From: an uncultured Lachnospiraceae bacterium
Lineage (GTDB): Bacteria > Bacillota > Clostridia > Lachnospirales > Lachnospiraceae
Length of the DNA: 41,153 nt
Assembly: GCA_900314445.1 (NCBI GenBank)
Contig: OMVA01000087.1
Coordinates: forward strand, 1-41,153
Direction of reading: 5' to 3'
Both the position numbers and the translations under genes were made by a program. Shown in pieces: positions 24,725 through 33,552 of the stretch (within the stretch, counting starts at the first letter, position 1; the number at the start of each line of letters is the position of its first letter). The notes below the pieces were generated by a model. That model had not been told where the DNA came from. It saw only the letters and a list, made by a program, of their open reading frames with translations, and searched no databases.

Positions 24725-24740
24725 GGCAATCTCATTTGCC
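24725..24740 (-). repeat. Dispersed GCAAATG motif upstream of pheS
   Basis: GGCAATCTCATTTGCC, a 5-bp stem with 6-nt loop if transcribed. It is identical to the copy before argB and starts 1 bp after the 33-bp repeat. Confidence 0.75.
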
Positions 24741-24793
24741 TACCCATAAAACACGTAAATTATTTTGAGAAATCAAATTAGGAGGAAAGAAAC

Positions 24794-25834
24794 ATGAGCA
24801 GAAGTCTGCAGGAAATCAAAGACGAAGTTGCACAGAAGATTGCTGAAGCAGTTGATGTAGAAACACTGGATGCGATTCGTGTATCCGTTCTTGGTAAGAA
24901 GGGTGAACTCACTCAAATTTTAAAGGGAATGAAGGACCTGTCACCGGAGGAGAGACCAAAGGTTGGTCAGCAGGTAAATGAGGTTCGAAAGGTACTGGAA
25001 GACAAGATTGCTGAACAGATGGCATCTTTGAAGGACAAGCTTCTTCAGGACAAGATGAAGAGAGAAACAATCGACGTAACACTTCCGGGTACACGTGCCA
25101 TCAGAGGCCACAAGCATCCTAACCAGGTAGCTCGTGAAGCTCTGGAAAAGGTATTCATTGGAATGGGCTATGAAATCGTTGATGGTCCTGAAGTTGAGTA
25201 TGATAAGTACAATTTCGAAATGCTGAATATTCCAGCTAACCATCCTGCAAAGGATGAACAGGATACTTTCTATATTAAGAGAAATCCGGAAGATACGGAG
25301 AATGATATTCTTCTTCGTACACAGACATCTTCTGTACAGGCTAGAATCATGGAAGGTGGAAAGCTTCCTATTAAGATTCTTTCACCTGGTCGTGTATTCC
25401 GTGCCGATGAAGTTGATGCAACACATTCACCTTCTTTCCATCAGGTAGAAGGACTTGTAGTTGGTAAGGATGTAACAATGGCAGACCTGAAGGGAACTCT
25501 TGATCAGTTCGCTCGTGAGTTCTTCGGTCCTGGCACAAAGACAAAACTTCGTCCTCACCACTTCCCATTCACAGAGCCATCAGCTGAAGTGGATGTAACT
25601 TGCTTCAAGTGCCATGGTAAGGGATGCGGCGTATGTAAGGGTTCCGGTTGGATTGAGATCCTTGGTTGCGGTATGGTTCATCCACACGTTCTTGAGATGT
25701 GCGGTATTGATCCAAACGAGTACTCAGGTTTCGCATTCGGTATCGGTCTTGAAAGAGTTGCATTGTTAAAGTATGAAATAGATGACATGAGACTCTTATA
25801 TGAAAATGATGTACGTTTCTTAAGCCAGTTCTAA
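24794..25834 (+). CDS. pheS: Phenylalanyl-tRNA synthetase alpha subunit
   Basis: This is the catalytic class II subunit of the alpha2-beta2 enzyme that charges tRNA-Phe. At 346 residues it has the usual length. An N-terminal coiled coil (about 1-90) binds tRNA; class II motifs 1-3 appear as HPNQVAREALEKVFIGMGYE, PGRVFRADEVDATHSPSFHQVEG and FGIGLERVALLKY. The CFKCHGKGCGVCKGSGW stretch is the Cys-rich loop usual in Gram-positive PheS. RBS GGAGGAAAG precedes the ATG. It is the first gene after the Phe T-box and is followed by pheT 81 bp later, with a hairpin between. Confidence 0.97.
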   Translation: MSRSLQEIKDEVAQKIAEAVDVETLDAIRVSVLGKKGELTQILKGMKDLSPEERPKVGQQVNEVRKVLEDKIAEQMASLKDKLLQDKMKRETIDVTLPGTRAIRGHKHPNQVAREALEKVFIGMGYEIVDGPEVEYDKYNFEMLNIPANHPAKDEQDTFYIKRNPEDTENDILLRTQTSSVQARIMEGGKLPIKILSPGRVFRADEVDATHSPSFHQVEGLVVGKDVTMADLKGTLDQFAREFFGPGTKTKLRPHHFPFTEPSAEVDVTCFKCHGKGCGVCKGSGWIEILGCGMVHPHVLEMCGIDPNEYSGFAFGIGLERVALLKYEIDDMRLLYENDVRFLSQF

Positions 25835-25836
25835 GT

Positions 25837-25886
25837 AGAACGGCAAAGAAGACAGATTCAGCAGCTGCTCGCAAGATTGCCGTTCT
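25837..25886 (+). promoter_or_regulatory. Hairpin between pheS and pheT
   Basis: AGAACGGCAA (25837-25846) and TTGCCGTTCT (25877-25886) are perfect 10-bp arms around a 30-nt loop, followed by a T-rich stretch (TTGTATATTTGTTTG). It could be a leaky terminator or a processing site setting the pheS:pheT ratio. It leaves the pheT RBS free. Confidence 0.5.
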
Positions 25887-25915
25887 TTGTATATTTGTTT
25901 GAAAAGGAGATAACA

Positions 25916-28393
25916 ATGAATACACCAATTTCTTGGATTAAAGCATACGTTCCTGATCTTCCTTGGGTTCCGGGCTCAATTGAAGCATCAAAGGAATTTG
26001 CAGATAAAATTACACTGTCAGGTTCTCACGTTGAGAACTATGACGTTCGCGATAGCAAACTCGATAAAATCGTAGTTGGTAAGGTTCTTTCAGCAGATCC
26101 TCATCCAGATTCAGATCACCTTTACATTTGTAAGGTAGAAGTAGGACAGGCAGAGCCTATTCAGATCGTAACAGGCGCTCCTAACACATTAGAGTGCGTA
26201 GGCAAGTTCGTTCCTACAGTTCTTGATGGCGGTAAGGTTGCAGGCGGTCACACAGGCGGCGACCAGCCTAAGGATGGCATCAAGATTAAGGCTGGCAAAC
26301 TCAGAGGCGTTGAGTCAAATGGTATGATGTGCTCAATTCTCGAGCTTGGCGGAGAAAAGGAACTTTTCCCGGAAGCACCAGAAAATGATGAGAGATACCC
26401 ACAGGGTGGCTTATACGTATTCCCTGATTATGTTGATGTGAAGGCTGGTGACGATGCAGTTGCGGCCCTTGGTTTCAACGATACAGTTGTTGAATATGAA
26501 ATTACATCTAACCGTGTAGACTGTTTCTCAATCCTTGGTATGGCAAGAGAAGCTGCTGCTACATTTGATGTAGACTTCGTTCCACCAGCAGTAGAAGTTA
26601 AGGCTTCATGCCCAGAAAAGACAAGCGACCTCATATCAGTTGAGATTCAGGCTCCAGATCTTTGTAAGAGATATATTGCTCGTGTTGTAAAGAATATCAA
26701 GCTTGCTCCATCACCAAAGTGGATGCAGGACAGACTTCGTGCACAGGGCATTCGTCCAATCAATAACCTGGTTGATATCACAAACTATGTTATGGAAGAA
26801 ATGGGTCAGCCAATGCACGCATTCGACCTTTCTACAATCGCTGGAAATAAGATTGTAGTTCGTCGCGCCATCGATGGTGAGAAGTTCACAACTCTTGACG
26901 GTCAGGAAAGAGTTGTTGATTCGAATACACTGATGATCTGTGACGCTGAAAAGGAAATCGGTATCGCTGGTATGATGGGCGGACAGAATTCAATGGTTAC
27001 AGATGATATCCAGACACTTCTTTTCGAAGCTGCTACATTTGACGGAACAAACATTCGTCTTTCAGAGAGACGTCTTGGCCTTCGTACAGATGCTGCTGGT
27101 AAGTTCGAAAAGGGTCTTGATCCAAACCTTGCTAAGGAAGCAATGGACCGTGCATGTCAGTTGATTGAAGAACTTGGCTGCGGTGATGTTTGCCAGGGCG
27201 AAGTTGATGTTTACCCAGAACCAGTAGAAGCATGGAAGCTTCCATTTGAACCAGAAAAGATGAACCACCTTCTTGGAATCGAAATTCCAGTTGAGAAGAT
27301 GCTTCATATCTATGACAGACTTGGTCTGACATACAATAAGGAAGATAACACACTGACAGTTCCTACATTCAGACAGGACCTGAGATGCATGAACGATCTT
27401 GCAGAAGAAATCGCTCGTATCAATGGTTATGATGAAATCGAAGCAACACTTCCAAAGGTAACTGCTGGTATCGGTGGTATCACATATGAAGAGTCAATCA
27501 ACAGAATGGCTCAGAATATTATGGAAGAAAACGGATTCTCACAGGGTATGACATACTCATTTGAAAGCCCTAAGGTATTCGATAAGCTTCTTATTCCTGC
27601 AGATGACAATATCCGCAATGCGATTACAATCAGTAACCCACTTGGTGAAGATTTCTCAATCATGAGAACACTTCCTTTAAATGGACTGCTTACATCTCTT
27701 TCAACAAACTTCAATCGTCGTAATAAGAACGTGAAGTTATATGAGATGGCTAAGGTTTATCTGCCAAAGGCTCTGCCTCTGACAGAACTTCCAGATGAAA
27801 AGGTTCGCCTTGCAGCTGGTTTCTACGGAGAAGGCGACTTCTTCACAATGAAGGGTGTTGTAGAAGAACTCTTCGCACATATGAATATTAAGGATATGGA
27901 ATTTGAACCAACATCTTCTTATCCATTCCTGCACCCAGGTCGTCAGGCAGCAATCAAGAAGGGTGGAAAGCTTCTTTCAGGTTACATCGGACAGCTTCAT
28001 CCAAAAGTTGCTGAGAACTATGGCATGAAGGGCGAAGTTTATATCGCTGTACTGGATATGGATTCCCTTGCTAAGTTCGCTGACTTCGATATCAAGTACA
28101 CAAGCATCGCTAAGTTCCCTGGTATGAGCCGTGACCTTGCTCTTGTTTGTGACAAGACTGTATACGTAGGTGAAATTGAGAAGACAATCCGTAAGACTGC
28201 CGGTAAGCTTCTTGAAACTCTGGATGTATTCGATGTTTACGAAGGAGATCAGGTCGCAGCAGGTAAGAAGTCTGTAGCGTTCTCGCTCTACTTCCGTGCC
28301 CTTGACCACACTCTGACAGATGACGAAGTAAAGCCTGTTGTTGATAAGGTACTTGAAAAGCTCGCATCTCAGGGTATCGAAATCAGAGCATAA
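25916..28393 (+). CDS. pheT: Phenylalanyl-tRNA synthetase beta subunit
   Basis: This is the large editing and tRNA-binding subunit of PheRS, 825 residues, normal for bacteria. An EMAP/OB-fold tRNA-binding domain is near 40-155 (VVGKVLSADPHPDSDHLYICKVEVG). B3/B4 editing and B5 domains follow in the middle (YEITSNRVDCFSILGMAREAA), then the catalytic-like core, and the C-terminal FDX-ACB anticodon domain (FPGMSRDLALVCD). The start chosen is the ATG after AAAAGGAGATAACA; an upstream in-frame ATG at 25877 lies in the intergenic hairpin and has no RBS. It is co-transcribed with pheS under the T-box. Confidence 0.97.
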   Translation: MNTPISWIKAYVPDLPWVPGSIEASKEFADKITLSGSHVENYDVRDSKLDKIVVGKVLSADPHPDSDHLYICKVEVGQAEPIQIVTGAPNTLECVGKFVPTVLDGGKVAGGHTGGDQPKDGIKIKAGKLRGVESNGMMCSILELGGEKELFPEAPENDERYPQGGLYVFPDYVDVKAGDDAVAALGFNDTVVEYEITSNRVDCFSILGMAREAAATFDVDFVPPAVEVKASCPEKTSDLISVEIQAPDLCKRYIARVVKNIKLAPSPKWMQDRLRAQGIRPINNLVDITNYVMEEMGQPMHAFDLSTIAGNKIVVRRAIDGEKFTTLDGQERVVDSNTLMICDAEKEIGIAGMMGGQNSMVTDDIQTLLFEAATFDGTNIRLSERRLGLRTDAAGKFEKGLDPNLAKEAMDRACQLIEELGCGDVCQGEVDVYPEPVEAWKLPFEPEKMNHLLGIEIPVEKMLHIYDRLGLTYNKEDNTLTVPTFRQDLRCMNDLAEEIARINGYDEIEATLPKVTAGIGGITYEESINRMAQNIMEENGFSQGMTYSFESPKVFDKLLIPADDNIRNAITISNPLGEDFSIMRTLPLNGLLTSLSTNFNRRNKNVKLYEMAKVYLPKALPLTELPDEKVRLAAGFYGEGDFFTMKGVVEELFAHMNIKDMEFEPTSSYPFLHPGRQAAIKKGGKLLSGYIGQLHPKVAENYGMKGEVYIAVLDMDSLAKFADFDIKYTSIAKFPGMSRDLALVCDKTVYVGEIEKTIRKTAGKLLETLDVFDVYEGDQVAAGKKSVAFSLYFRALDHTLTDDEVKPVVDKVLEKLASQGIEIRA

Positions 28394-28398
28394 GTCTG

Positions 28399-28447
28399 AC
28401 AAATGGAACTTGCTGTGTCTTAATCTCTTCCAGCAAATGAATTTGGC
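28399..28447 (+). repeat. Two dispersed GCAAATG motifs after pheT
   Basis: ACAAATGGAACTTGC (28399-28413) and GCAAATGAATTTGGC (28433-28447), same orientation, starting 6 nt after the pheT stop. Confidence 0.7.
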
Positions 28448-28492
28448 ATAAATTTTGATTTTTATGTCGAATTTACAATAATACTTGACTAA

Positions 28493-28532
28493 AAGCCGTC
28501 GGTGGATGAAAATTAACCGGCGGCTTCTTTTT
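28493..28532 (+). terminator. Terminator of pheST
   Basis: AAGCCGTCGGT pairs with ACCGGCGGCTT, followed by TCTTTTTG. Confidence 0.85.
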
Positions 28533-28610
28533 GAATTTGCTTTTTCTACAGCGCTTCTGCCATAAGAATTGCAAAGCTAAGGCTGCTGTTAAATAAGAAG
28601 AAAGTCCCGG

Positions 28611-28623
28611 GCATCCCATTTGC
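28611..28623 (-). repeat. Dispersed GCAAATG motif upstream of queA
   Basis: GCATCCCATTTGC, 62 nt before the queA start. It is complementary over 11 nt to the copy that forms part of the queA terminator. Confidence 0.7.
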
Positions 28624-28685
28624 AAAGGGCGAGAATAAATAAATGATATACACATATCGCGTATAGATACTAGAAAGGCAACAAA

Positions 28686-29711
28686 ATGGAATTACATGAT
28701 TTTTACTATGATTTACCACAGGAACTGATTGCACAGGACCCACTTTTAAAGCGTTCTGATTCAAGACTTATGGTTATTCATAGAGATACAGATGAGATTG
28801 AGCATAAGCATTTCACATCCGTGCTTGACTATATGAACCCTGGCGACTGCCTGGTTATTAATGACACAAAGGTTATTCCTGCACGTCTCATGGGCGAGAA
28901 GGAAGATACAGGCGCTGCCATTGAGGTTCTTCTTCTGGATAACAAGGGAGACAATGTCTGGGAGACTCTGGTTCGCCCAGGTAAGAAGATGAAGATTGGT
29001 GCTCGCGTGTCCTTCGGTGGCGGACTTCTTAAGGGCGAAGTTATTGACATCGTTGAGGGTGGCAACCGTCTCATTAAATTTGAATATGAAGGTATCTGGG
29101 AAGAACTCCTGGATAAACTTGGTGAAATGCCACTTCCTCCATATATCACACACAGACTGGAAGACCGCAACCGTTATCAGACAGTATATGCAGCTCATGA
29201 AGGTTCTGCTGCTGCACCAACTGCAGGACTCCACTTCACACCGGAACTGCTTAAGGCCATTGAAGATAAGGGAATTAAGATTGCCCGTCTTACTCTTCAT
29301 GTAGGTCTTGGCACCTTCCGTCCAGTTAAGGAAACAAAGATTGAAGAACACCTCATGCATTCAGAGCACTACATCGTTCCTGAAGAAGCAGCAAATATCA
29401 TCAATGAAACGCGTGCAAATGGCGGTAAGATCATCGCTGTTGGAACAACATCAGTAAGAACACTGGAAACAGCAGGTAAGGAAGATGGCACAATCGTACC
29501 TTGCTCTGGAGATACATCCATCTACATTTACCCTGGCTACAAGTACAAAATGGTGGATCACCTGATTACAAACTTCCATCTGCCAGAGTCAACACTGATC
29601 ATGCTGGTATCCGCTTTCTATGATCGCGAGAAGGTACTGGATGCCTACAAGCTTGCTGTAGAAGAAAAGTACAGATTCTTCTCCTTCGGTGATGCCATGA
29701 TGCTTTTATAA
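28686..29711 (+). CDS. queA: S-adenosylmethionine:tRNA ribosyltransferase-isomerase
   Basis: QueA transfers and isomerises the ribosyl group of SAM onto preQ1-modified tRNA, making epoxyqueuosine at the wobble position of GUN-anticodon tRNAs. The 341-residue length is normal. Family signatures include [12 protein letters not shown] at the N terminus, [43 protein letters not shown] and [10 protein letters not shown]. The start is the ATG preceded by GAAAGGCAAC; RBS strength is moderate. No tgt or other queuosine gene is adjacent in the window, and it has its own terminator. Confidence 0.97.
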   Translation: MELHDFYYDLPQELIAQDPLLKRSDSRLMVIHRDTDEIEHKHFTSVLDYMNPGDCLVINDTKVIPARLMGEKEDTGAAIEVLLLDNKGDNVWETLVRPGKKMKIGARVSFGGGLLKGEVIDIVEGGNRLIKFEYEGIWEELLDKLGEMPLPPYITHRLEDRNRYQTVYAAHEGSAAAPTAGLHFTPELLKAIEDKGIKIARLTLHVGLGTFRPVKETKIEEHLMHSEHYIVPEEAANIINETRANGGKIIAVGTTSVRTLETAGKEDGTIVPCSGDTSIYIYPGYKYKMVDHLITNFHLPESTLIMLVSAFYDREKVLDAYKLAVEEKYRFFSFGDAMMLL

Positions 29712-29724
29712 TATAATCAGTCAT

Positions 29725-29760
29725 GCAAATGGGATTGCCACAGGCAGTCCCATTTTTATA
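29725..29760 (+). terminator. queA terminator built from a dispersed motif copy
   Basis: AAATGGGATTGCC pairs with GGCAGTCCCATTT (one G-U pair), followed by TTTATA. The left arm is a full dispersed-motif copy, GCAAATGGGATTGCC (29725-29739). Confidence 0.85.
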
Positions 29761-29935
29761 ATGTCTAGGGTGCTTTTGCTGGTTCAAGAGCAAATGTACA
29801 GATGGCGAATAATTTCCAAGAGCGAAGTTCCTCCACATGCGGTATAATAACGGTGGATAATGTACGACTTTAAAGTGTCGTTGCAATTAATGGACGAAAA
29901 TGGACATGAGTTAGGGGCAGAAATGGAAGGCAGAA

Positions 29936-31777
29936 ATGGAAGACATAAAAGATAGTATTAAATTACTTAGATTCAATATGAAGTGGACAGTCGTATATGA
30001 AGTGGTGTTGCAGATTGTTGCGGCACTGCTTTTTGTGCCTGTCTATTTTTTGTGGATCCGTCTCACCATCCAGTTTGCCGGGCTGGAATATCTTTCTAAA
30101 GAAAACATGATGAAGTTCTTTAAGGCGCCAACCACCTATCTTATGGTGCTTTTGCTGCTTCTCATTGTAAATTTCTATCTGGTGTTGCAGGTGTCTGGTA
30201 TTAGTGCGGCTTACAATCGTGCCAACTATATGAAGAAGACAAGTCCATTTCGCATGTTTGGAATAGGCCTTAAAAATGCTCTTCGTGTATTTTCACCTCG
30301 TAACTGGGGCATGCTTCTTTTCCTGCCTTTCTATCTGCCGGTTATTGGAACAGCTGGTCTTACTCTTTCCTTTATGAATTATAAGCTTCCTTTCTATGTG
30401 GAAGATTTTGTGAAGTCCAATCAGAAGGCTGCCATGGTGGCCTTCGTCATTTATGTATTGCTTTGCATCCTGAATTTCCGTTTTGTACTGGTTATGCAGG
30501 TCTTTACGGCTGAGAAAATCCCATTTGTCAAAGCAATAAAGAGAACCAAAACTTTGATTCGAGAGAATCATTACAAGCCAATCTGGAAGGTTGTGTTCTG
30601 GACGGTGCTTATTCTGGGAAGTGGCTTCATTGTAAGATGGCTCATGTCAGGTCCTATTCTGAAATGGATTCTGTCCTTTGGCACCTTTGCCAAGATTACA
30701 AGTACGGCCTATGTTTCTGTGGAAATCGTGCTGTGCCTGATTTATGCGGTTTTGGCCATGCCACTTATGTATTGCTTTATTGTGAATGCTTATTTCAACT
30801 GCATTCCCAATGATGAGAGCCTTCCCAATATTGATGCTTACTCCTATGATGTAAAGTCATCCCGAAAGAAAGAAATCAGGTTCATATTTATAATTGTGGG
30901 GATTGCTTTGATTGCGGATATGACTCTGCTTCTTTTGTCGGAGCTGGGAGTCTTCCGTCTGAATACCTTTGCCATGACTCAGTTCACTATTACGGCTCAC
31001 AGGGGCGATTCAGATCATGCGCCAGAAAATACTTTGGCTGCCTTTGACCTTGCCATTGAAAATGGCGCTGACGTGGTGGAACTGGACTGCCGTGAAACTT
31101 CCGATGGGGTTGTGGTGGTAGCCCATGATGCTTCTCTCAAGAGAACGGCGGGCGTGAAGAAAGAAATTCAGAACATGACATTTGAAGAACTTCGCACCTA
31201 TAGCGTAGGTGAGAAGTGGATGAAGGATTACGAGAAAAAGCACAAAGAAGCAAGTCCTGTGGATTACTCGGATGAAAAGATTCCTACATTAGAAGAGACC
31301 ATTGAACTGGTGGGAGATCGGGCTAAGCTCTGTATCGAGCTGAAACCAACCAGCAAGGACAAGGATTTAGAGGAAAAGGTGGTTGCCATTATTGAGGAAT
31401 ACGATTATGTGGACCAGTGCGTGGTGCAGTCCCTTTCCTATAAGTCCATTGAAAAGGTGAAGAAACTGAATCCAGAGATTCAAACCATATATGTTATGGC
31501 GCTGGCCATGGGAGATTTCGACAAGCTTCCTGCTGCTGATGGCTACAACATCAAGGAGGGCTACATTACGAATATAGCTGTTCAGCGTGCCCATGCCAGG
31601 GGCAAGGTTGTCTACGCCTGGAACGTGGACGACAAAGAGACCCTGCAGAGAATGATGGCCATGCACATCGATTCCGTGGTAACAGACGATCCAACTGCCA
31701 TGCGTAAGGCCATGTACGCCGAGTACTATGGTTCTCCGTTGGAAGAGTTCAGCGTTTATCTTGGCAATACATTTTAA
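29936..31777 (+). CDS. Membrane glycerophosphodiester phosphodiesterase (GDPD with N-terminal membrane domain)
   Basis: The 613 residues combine an N-terminal membrane domain of about six to eight helices (to about residue 345, as in the GPDPase_memb family) with a C-terminal GDPD barrel. The barrel starts TITAHRGDSDHAPENTLAAF, with the catalytic His and metal-binding Glu, followed by VELDCRETSDG, VVAHDASLKRT and IELKP. It hydrolyses glycerophosphodiesters to glycerol-3-phosphate and an alcohol. In Gram-positives this layout is linked to phospholipid or lipoteichoic acid turnover. Several in-frame ATGs lie close together; the one after GGAAGGCAGAA is chosen. The 224-bp upstream gap carries the queA terminator and a possible TATAAT near 29851. 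Confidence 0.92.
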   Translation: MEDIKDSIKLLRFNMKWTVVYEVVLQIVAALLFVPVYFLWIRLTIQFAGLEYLSKENMMKFFKAPTTYLMVLLLLLIVNFYLVLQVSGISAAYNRANYMKKTSPFRMFGIGLKNALRVFSPRNWGMLLFLPFYLPVIGTAGLTLSFMNYKLPFYVEDFVKSNQKAAMVAFVIYVLLCILNFRFVLVMQVFTAEKIPFVKAIKRTKTLIRENHYKPIWKVVFWTVLILGSGFIVRWLMSGPILKWILSFGTFAKITSTAYVSVEIVLCLIYAVLAMPLMYCFIVNAYFNCIPNDESLPNIDAYSYDVKSSRKKEIRFIFIIVGIALIADMTLLLLSELGVFRLNTFAMTQFTITAHRGDSDHAPENTLAAFDLAIENGADVVELDCRETSDGVVVVAHDASLKRTAGVKKEIQNMTFEELRTYSVGEKWMKDYEKKHKEASPVDYSDEKIPTLEETIELVGDRAKLCIELKPTSKDKDLEEKVVAIIEEYDYVDQCVVQSLSYKSIEKVKKLNPEIQTIYVMALAMGDFDKLPAADGYNIKEGYITNIAVQRAHARGKVVYAWNVDDKETLQRMMAMHIDSVVTDDPTAMRKAMYAEYYGSPLEEFSVYLGNTF

Positions 31778-31822
31778 TATATGGTATTATTACGCCGTGG
31801 CAATCTCGCGTCCCTTACCTTT

Positions 31823-31838
31823 GGCAAATGGATTGTGC
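31823..31838 (+). repeat. Dispersed GCAAATG motif after the GDPD gene
   Basis: GGCAAATGGATTGTGC, 45 nt after the GDPD stop and 56 nt before the next start. Confidence 0.7.
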
Positions 31839-31894
31839 ATACAAATCCGGGGAGCATAGAAAAAGCTAATAATGTAGAAGAAAGATTTAGAATT

Positions 31895-32368
31895 ATGAAA
31901 AAGTATTTAATTATTTTCCTTGTTTCCATGATTCCTTTGATTGAGTTGAGAGGCGCAGTCATCTATGCAGTTGGTTATCAGCTGAATATGTTCTGGGCAT
32001 ATCCGATTATGATTCTTGGTAATATGATTCCAGTTCCATTTATTTATCTCTTTGCCCGCCGAATTCTGGAGTGGGGAAAAGATAAGAAGTTTATTGGTAA
32101 GTTCTTTACCTTCTGCCTGAACAAGGGTGAGAAGGGTGGTCAGAAGCTCACAGAGAAGGCAGGACGTGGTGCTTACCTTGCTCTTTTCCTTTTTGTAGGA
32201 ATTCCTCTTCCAGGAACAGGTGCCTGGACAGGAACCCTGGCAGCCAGCATTCTGGATCTTGATTTTAAGAAGTCCATCATTGCCGTTATGGCAGGTGTTG
32301 TACTGGCTGGTATTATCATGGGACTTGGAAGCTTTGGTGTATTCGGAGCTCTGAGAGCCCTTTTCTAA
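31895..32368 (+). CDS. COG2426-type small membrane protein (Sm_multidrug_ex family)
   Basis: The 157 residues make a small polytopic membrane protein with about four spans, beginning MKKYLIIFLVSMIPLIELRGAV. The IPLIELRGAVIYAVG and GIPLPGTGAWTGTLAA motifs match the family often labelled putative small multidrug export protein; there is no good evidence that it exports drugs. The ATG at 31895 is preferred to the one at 31781, which would add 38 hydrophilic residues encoded by the intergenic region, including the dispersed motif. RBS GAAGAAAG lies about 10 nt upstream. It may be read through from the GDPD gene, since no terminator lies between. Confidence 0.85.
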   Translation: MKKYLIIFLVSMIPLIELRGAVIYAVGYQLNMFWAYPIMILGNMIPVPFIYLFARRILEWGKDKKFIGKFFTFCLNKGEKGGQKLTEKAGRGAYLALFLFVGIPLPGTGAWTGTLAASILDLDFKKSIIAVMAGVVLAGIIMGLGSFGVFGALRALF

Positions 32369-32442
32369 AGAAATTCATTTAAATCCACAGAATGCTAAAG
32401 CTGGATGTGGTGATTATGATTAAATGAAAGAAAGATGTTGAG

Positions 32443-33552
32443 TTGAAAAGACATATCTTTGACAAGTTCATTTGCAAAAAGAGCAGGCTAATCGCAGGAG
32501 CGCTTAGTCTTCTTTTTGTGTTGACTCTTACTGGCTGTGATATATCTTCTAAGGGTGGCTTAAAGAGTACCACAGAGGCTGCCACAGAAGAGGTGCATAT
32601 TGAAGGTACCGATGAGGATGGATTTTATCCTGCCAGTGGTTATGTGCAGACCACCAGAGATGAGGTTTATGTATATGTGGATACGGATACCTCTTCCGAG
32701 AAGTATCTGACTCTCAAGGCTGGTGTGGAACTGGAACGTACTGGTACTAAGGAAAACTGGACCAGAGTTCTTGTGAATGGTGCTTCTTATTATGTGCCAA
32801 GCACCATGGTGACCGATACGGATGTGAAGTGGGCCACCGAGAACGACGTGCAGCGTGTGAGCCACGTGATTTTTATCGATCCTGCCAAGCAGATTACGGA
32901 GGACAGCGGTCTGGAGTCTGTAACCCCAATTAAGACCGGCGAAACAGAGTCTGGTCAGGTTCTCTATTCTACAGTTACGGATGCCAGCAGAAGTAAGGCC
33001 AGAATGTCAGCGGCAGCAGTTGGCACGTCCACAGGAACCTTTGAGTATGATATTACTCTGGCTGTGGCGGAGGAAATGCAGTCTGAGCTCCAGCATCGTG
33101 GTTACACAGTGGTTCTTTCCAGAACCACCAGCAATGTAAATCTCAGTAATGCAGAGCGTGCCCAGATGGCAAATGAGGCGCACGCAGATATTTATATTCG
33201 ACTGGAAGCTGGAAAGTCAGTTGACCACAATACAACGGGTATGATTGGTTTTATTACCACATCCAACAATCCAGACACATCTTCCAACTATCGTAAGCAC
33301 TTTGAACTGGTCTATGACCTATTAAAGGAAGCAACAGAGGGAACAGGTGCCAAGCGCCTTGGTATTTTTGAAACGGACGATATGGCCTGCCTGAACTATG
33401 CAGACATGCCTGCTGCTGTAATTAACATGGGATTCTTATCCAACCCGGATGATGATATGAATCTCACATCTGCGGATTATCAAAAGAAAATGGCCAAGTC
33501 CCTGGTGGATGGCGTTGATTTTTATTTCCAGGAGGTAGAAGAAGGTGAATGA
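32443..33552 (+). CDS. Lipoprotein with SH3 domain and degenerate (probably inactive) Amidase_3 domain
   Basis: The 369 residues have a lipoprotein signal (LTLTGC, Cys32), an SH3-type domain (about 66-125) and an N-acetylmuramoyl-L-alanine amidase fold (about 140-362). The Amidase_3 fold is still readable, for example ITLAVAEEMQSELQHRGYTVVLSR and AVINMGFLSN. Key zinc and catalytic residues are changed: DPGHGG is DPAKQI (146-151), the SxHxN motif is RLEAG (253-257), and the catalytic Glu before GF is Asn328; only the metal-site Glu201 seems kept. It is therefore probably a wall-binding or regulatory pseudoenzyme. The start is TTG with a weak RBS, and the first codons contain a dispersed-motif copy. 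Its last 8 bp overlap the DegV gene, implying coupled translation. Confidence 0.85.
   Translation: MKRHIFDKFICKKSRLIAGALSLLFVLTLTGCDISSKGGLKSTTEAATEEVHIEGTDEDGFYPASGYVQTTRDEVYVYVDTDTSSEKYLTLKAGVELERTGTKENWTRVLVNGASYYVPSTMVTDTDVKWATENDVQRVSHVIFIDPAKQITEDSGLESVTPIKTGETESGQVLYSTVTDASRSKARMSAAAVGTSTGTFEYDITLAVAEEMQSELQHRGYTVVLSRTTSNVNLSNAERAQMANEAHADIYIRLEAGKSVDHNTTGMIGFITTSNNPDTSSNYRKHFELVYDLLKEATEGTGAKRLGIFETDDMACLNYADMPAAVINMGFLSNPDDDMNLTSADYQKKMAKSLVDGVDFYFQEVEEGE
32461..32475 (-). repeat. Dispersed GCAAATG motif inside the signal-peptide codons of the amidase-like gene
   Basis: GACAAGTTCATTTGC lies 18 nt into the reading frame and encodes DKFIC. It is either an intergenic copy taken into the reading frame or a misplaced gene start. 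Confidence 0.6.

Noticed and set aside
24535..24768. Small reading frame across the T-box end and the 33-bp repeat, giving a repeated peptide
   Set aside because: It starts inside the T-box, has no RBS and crosses the terminator hairpin. The repeat length of 33 bp makes it open by construction.
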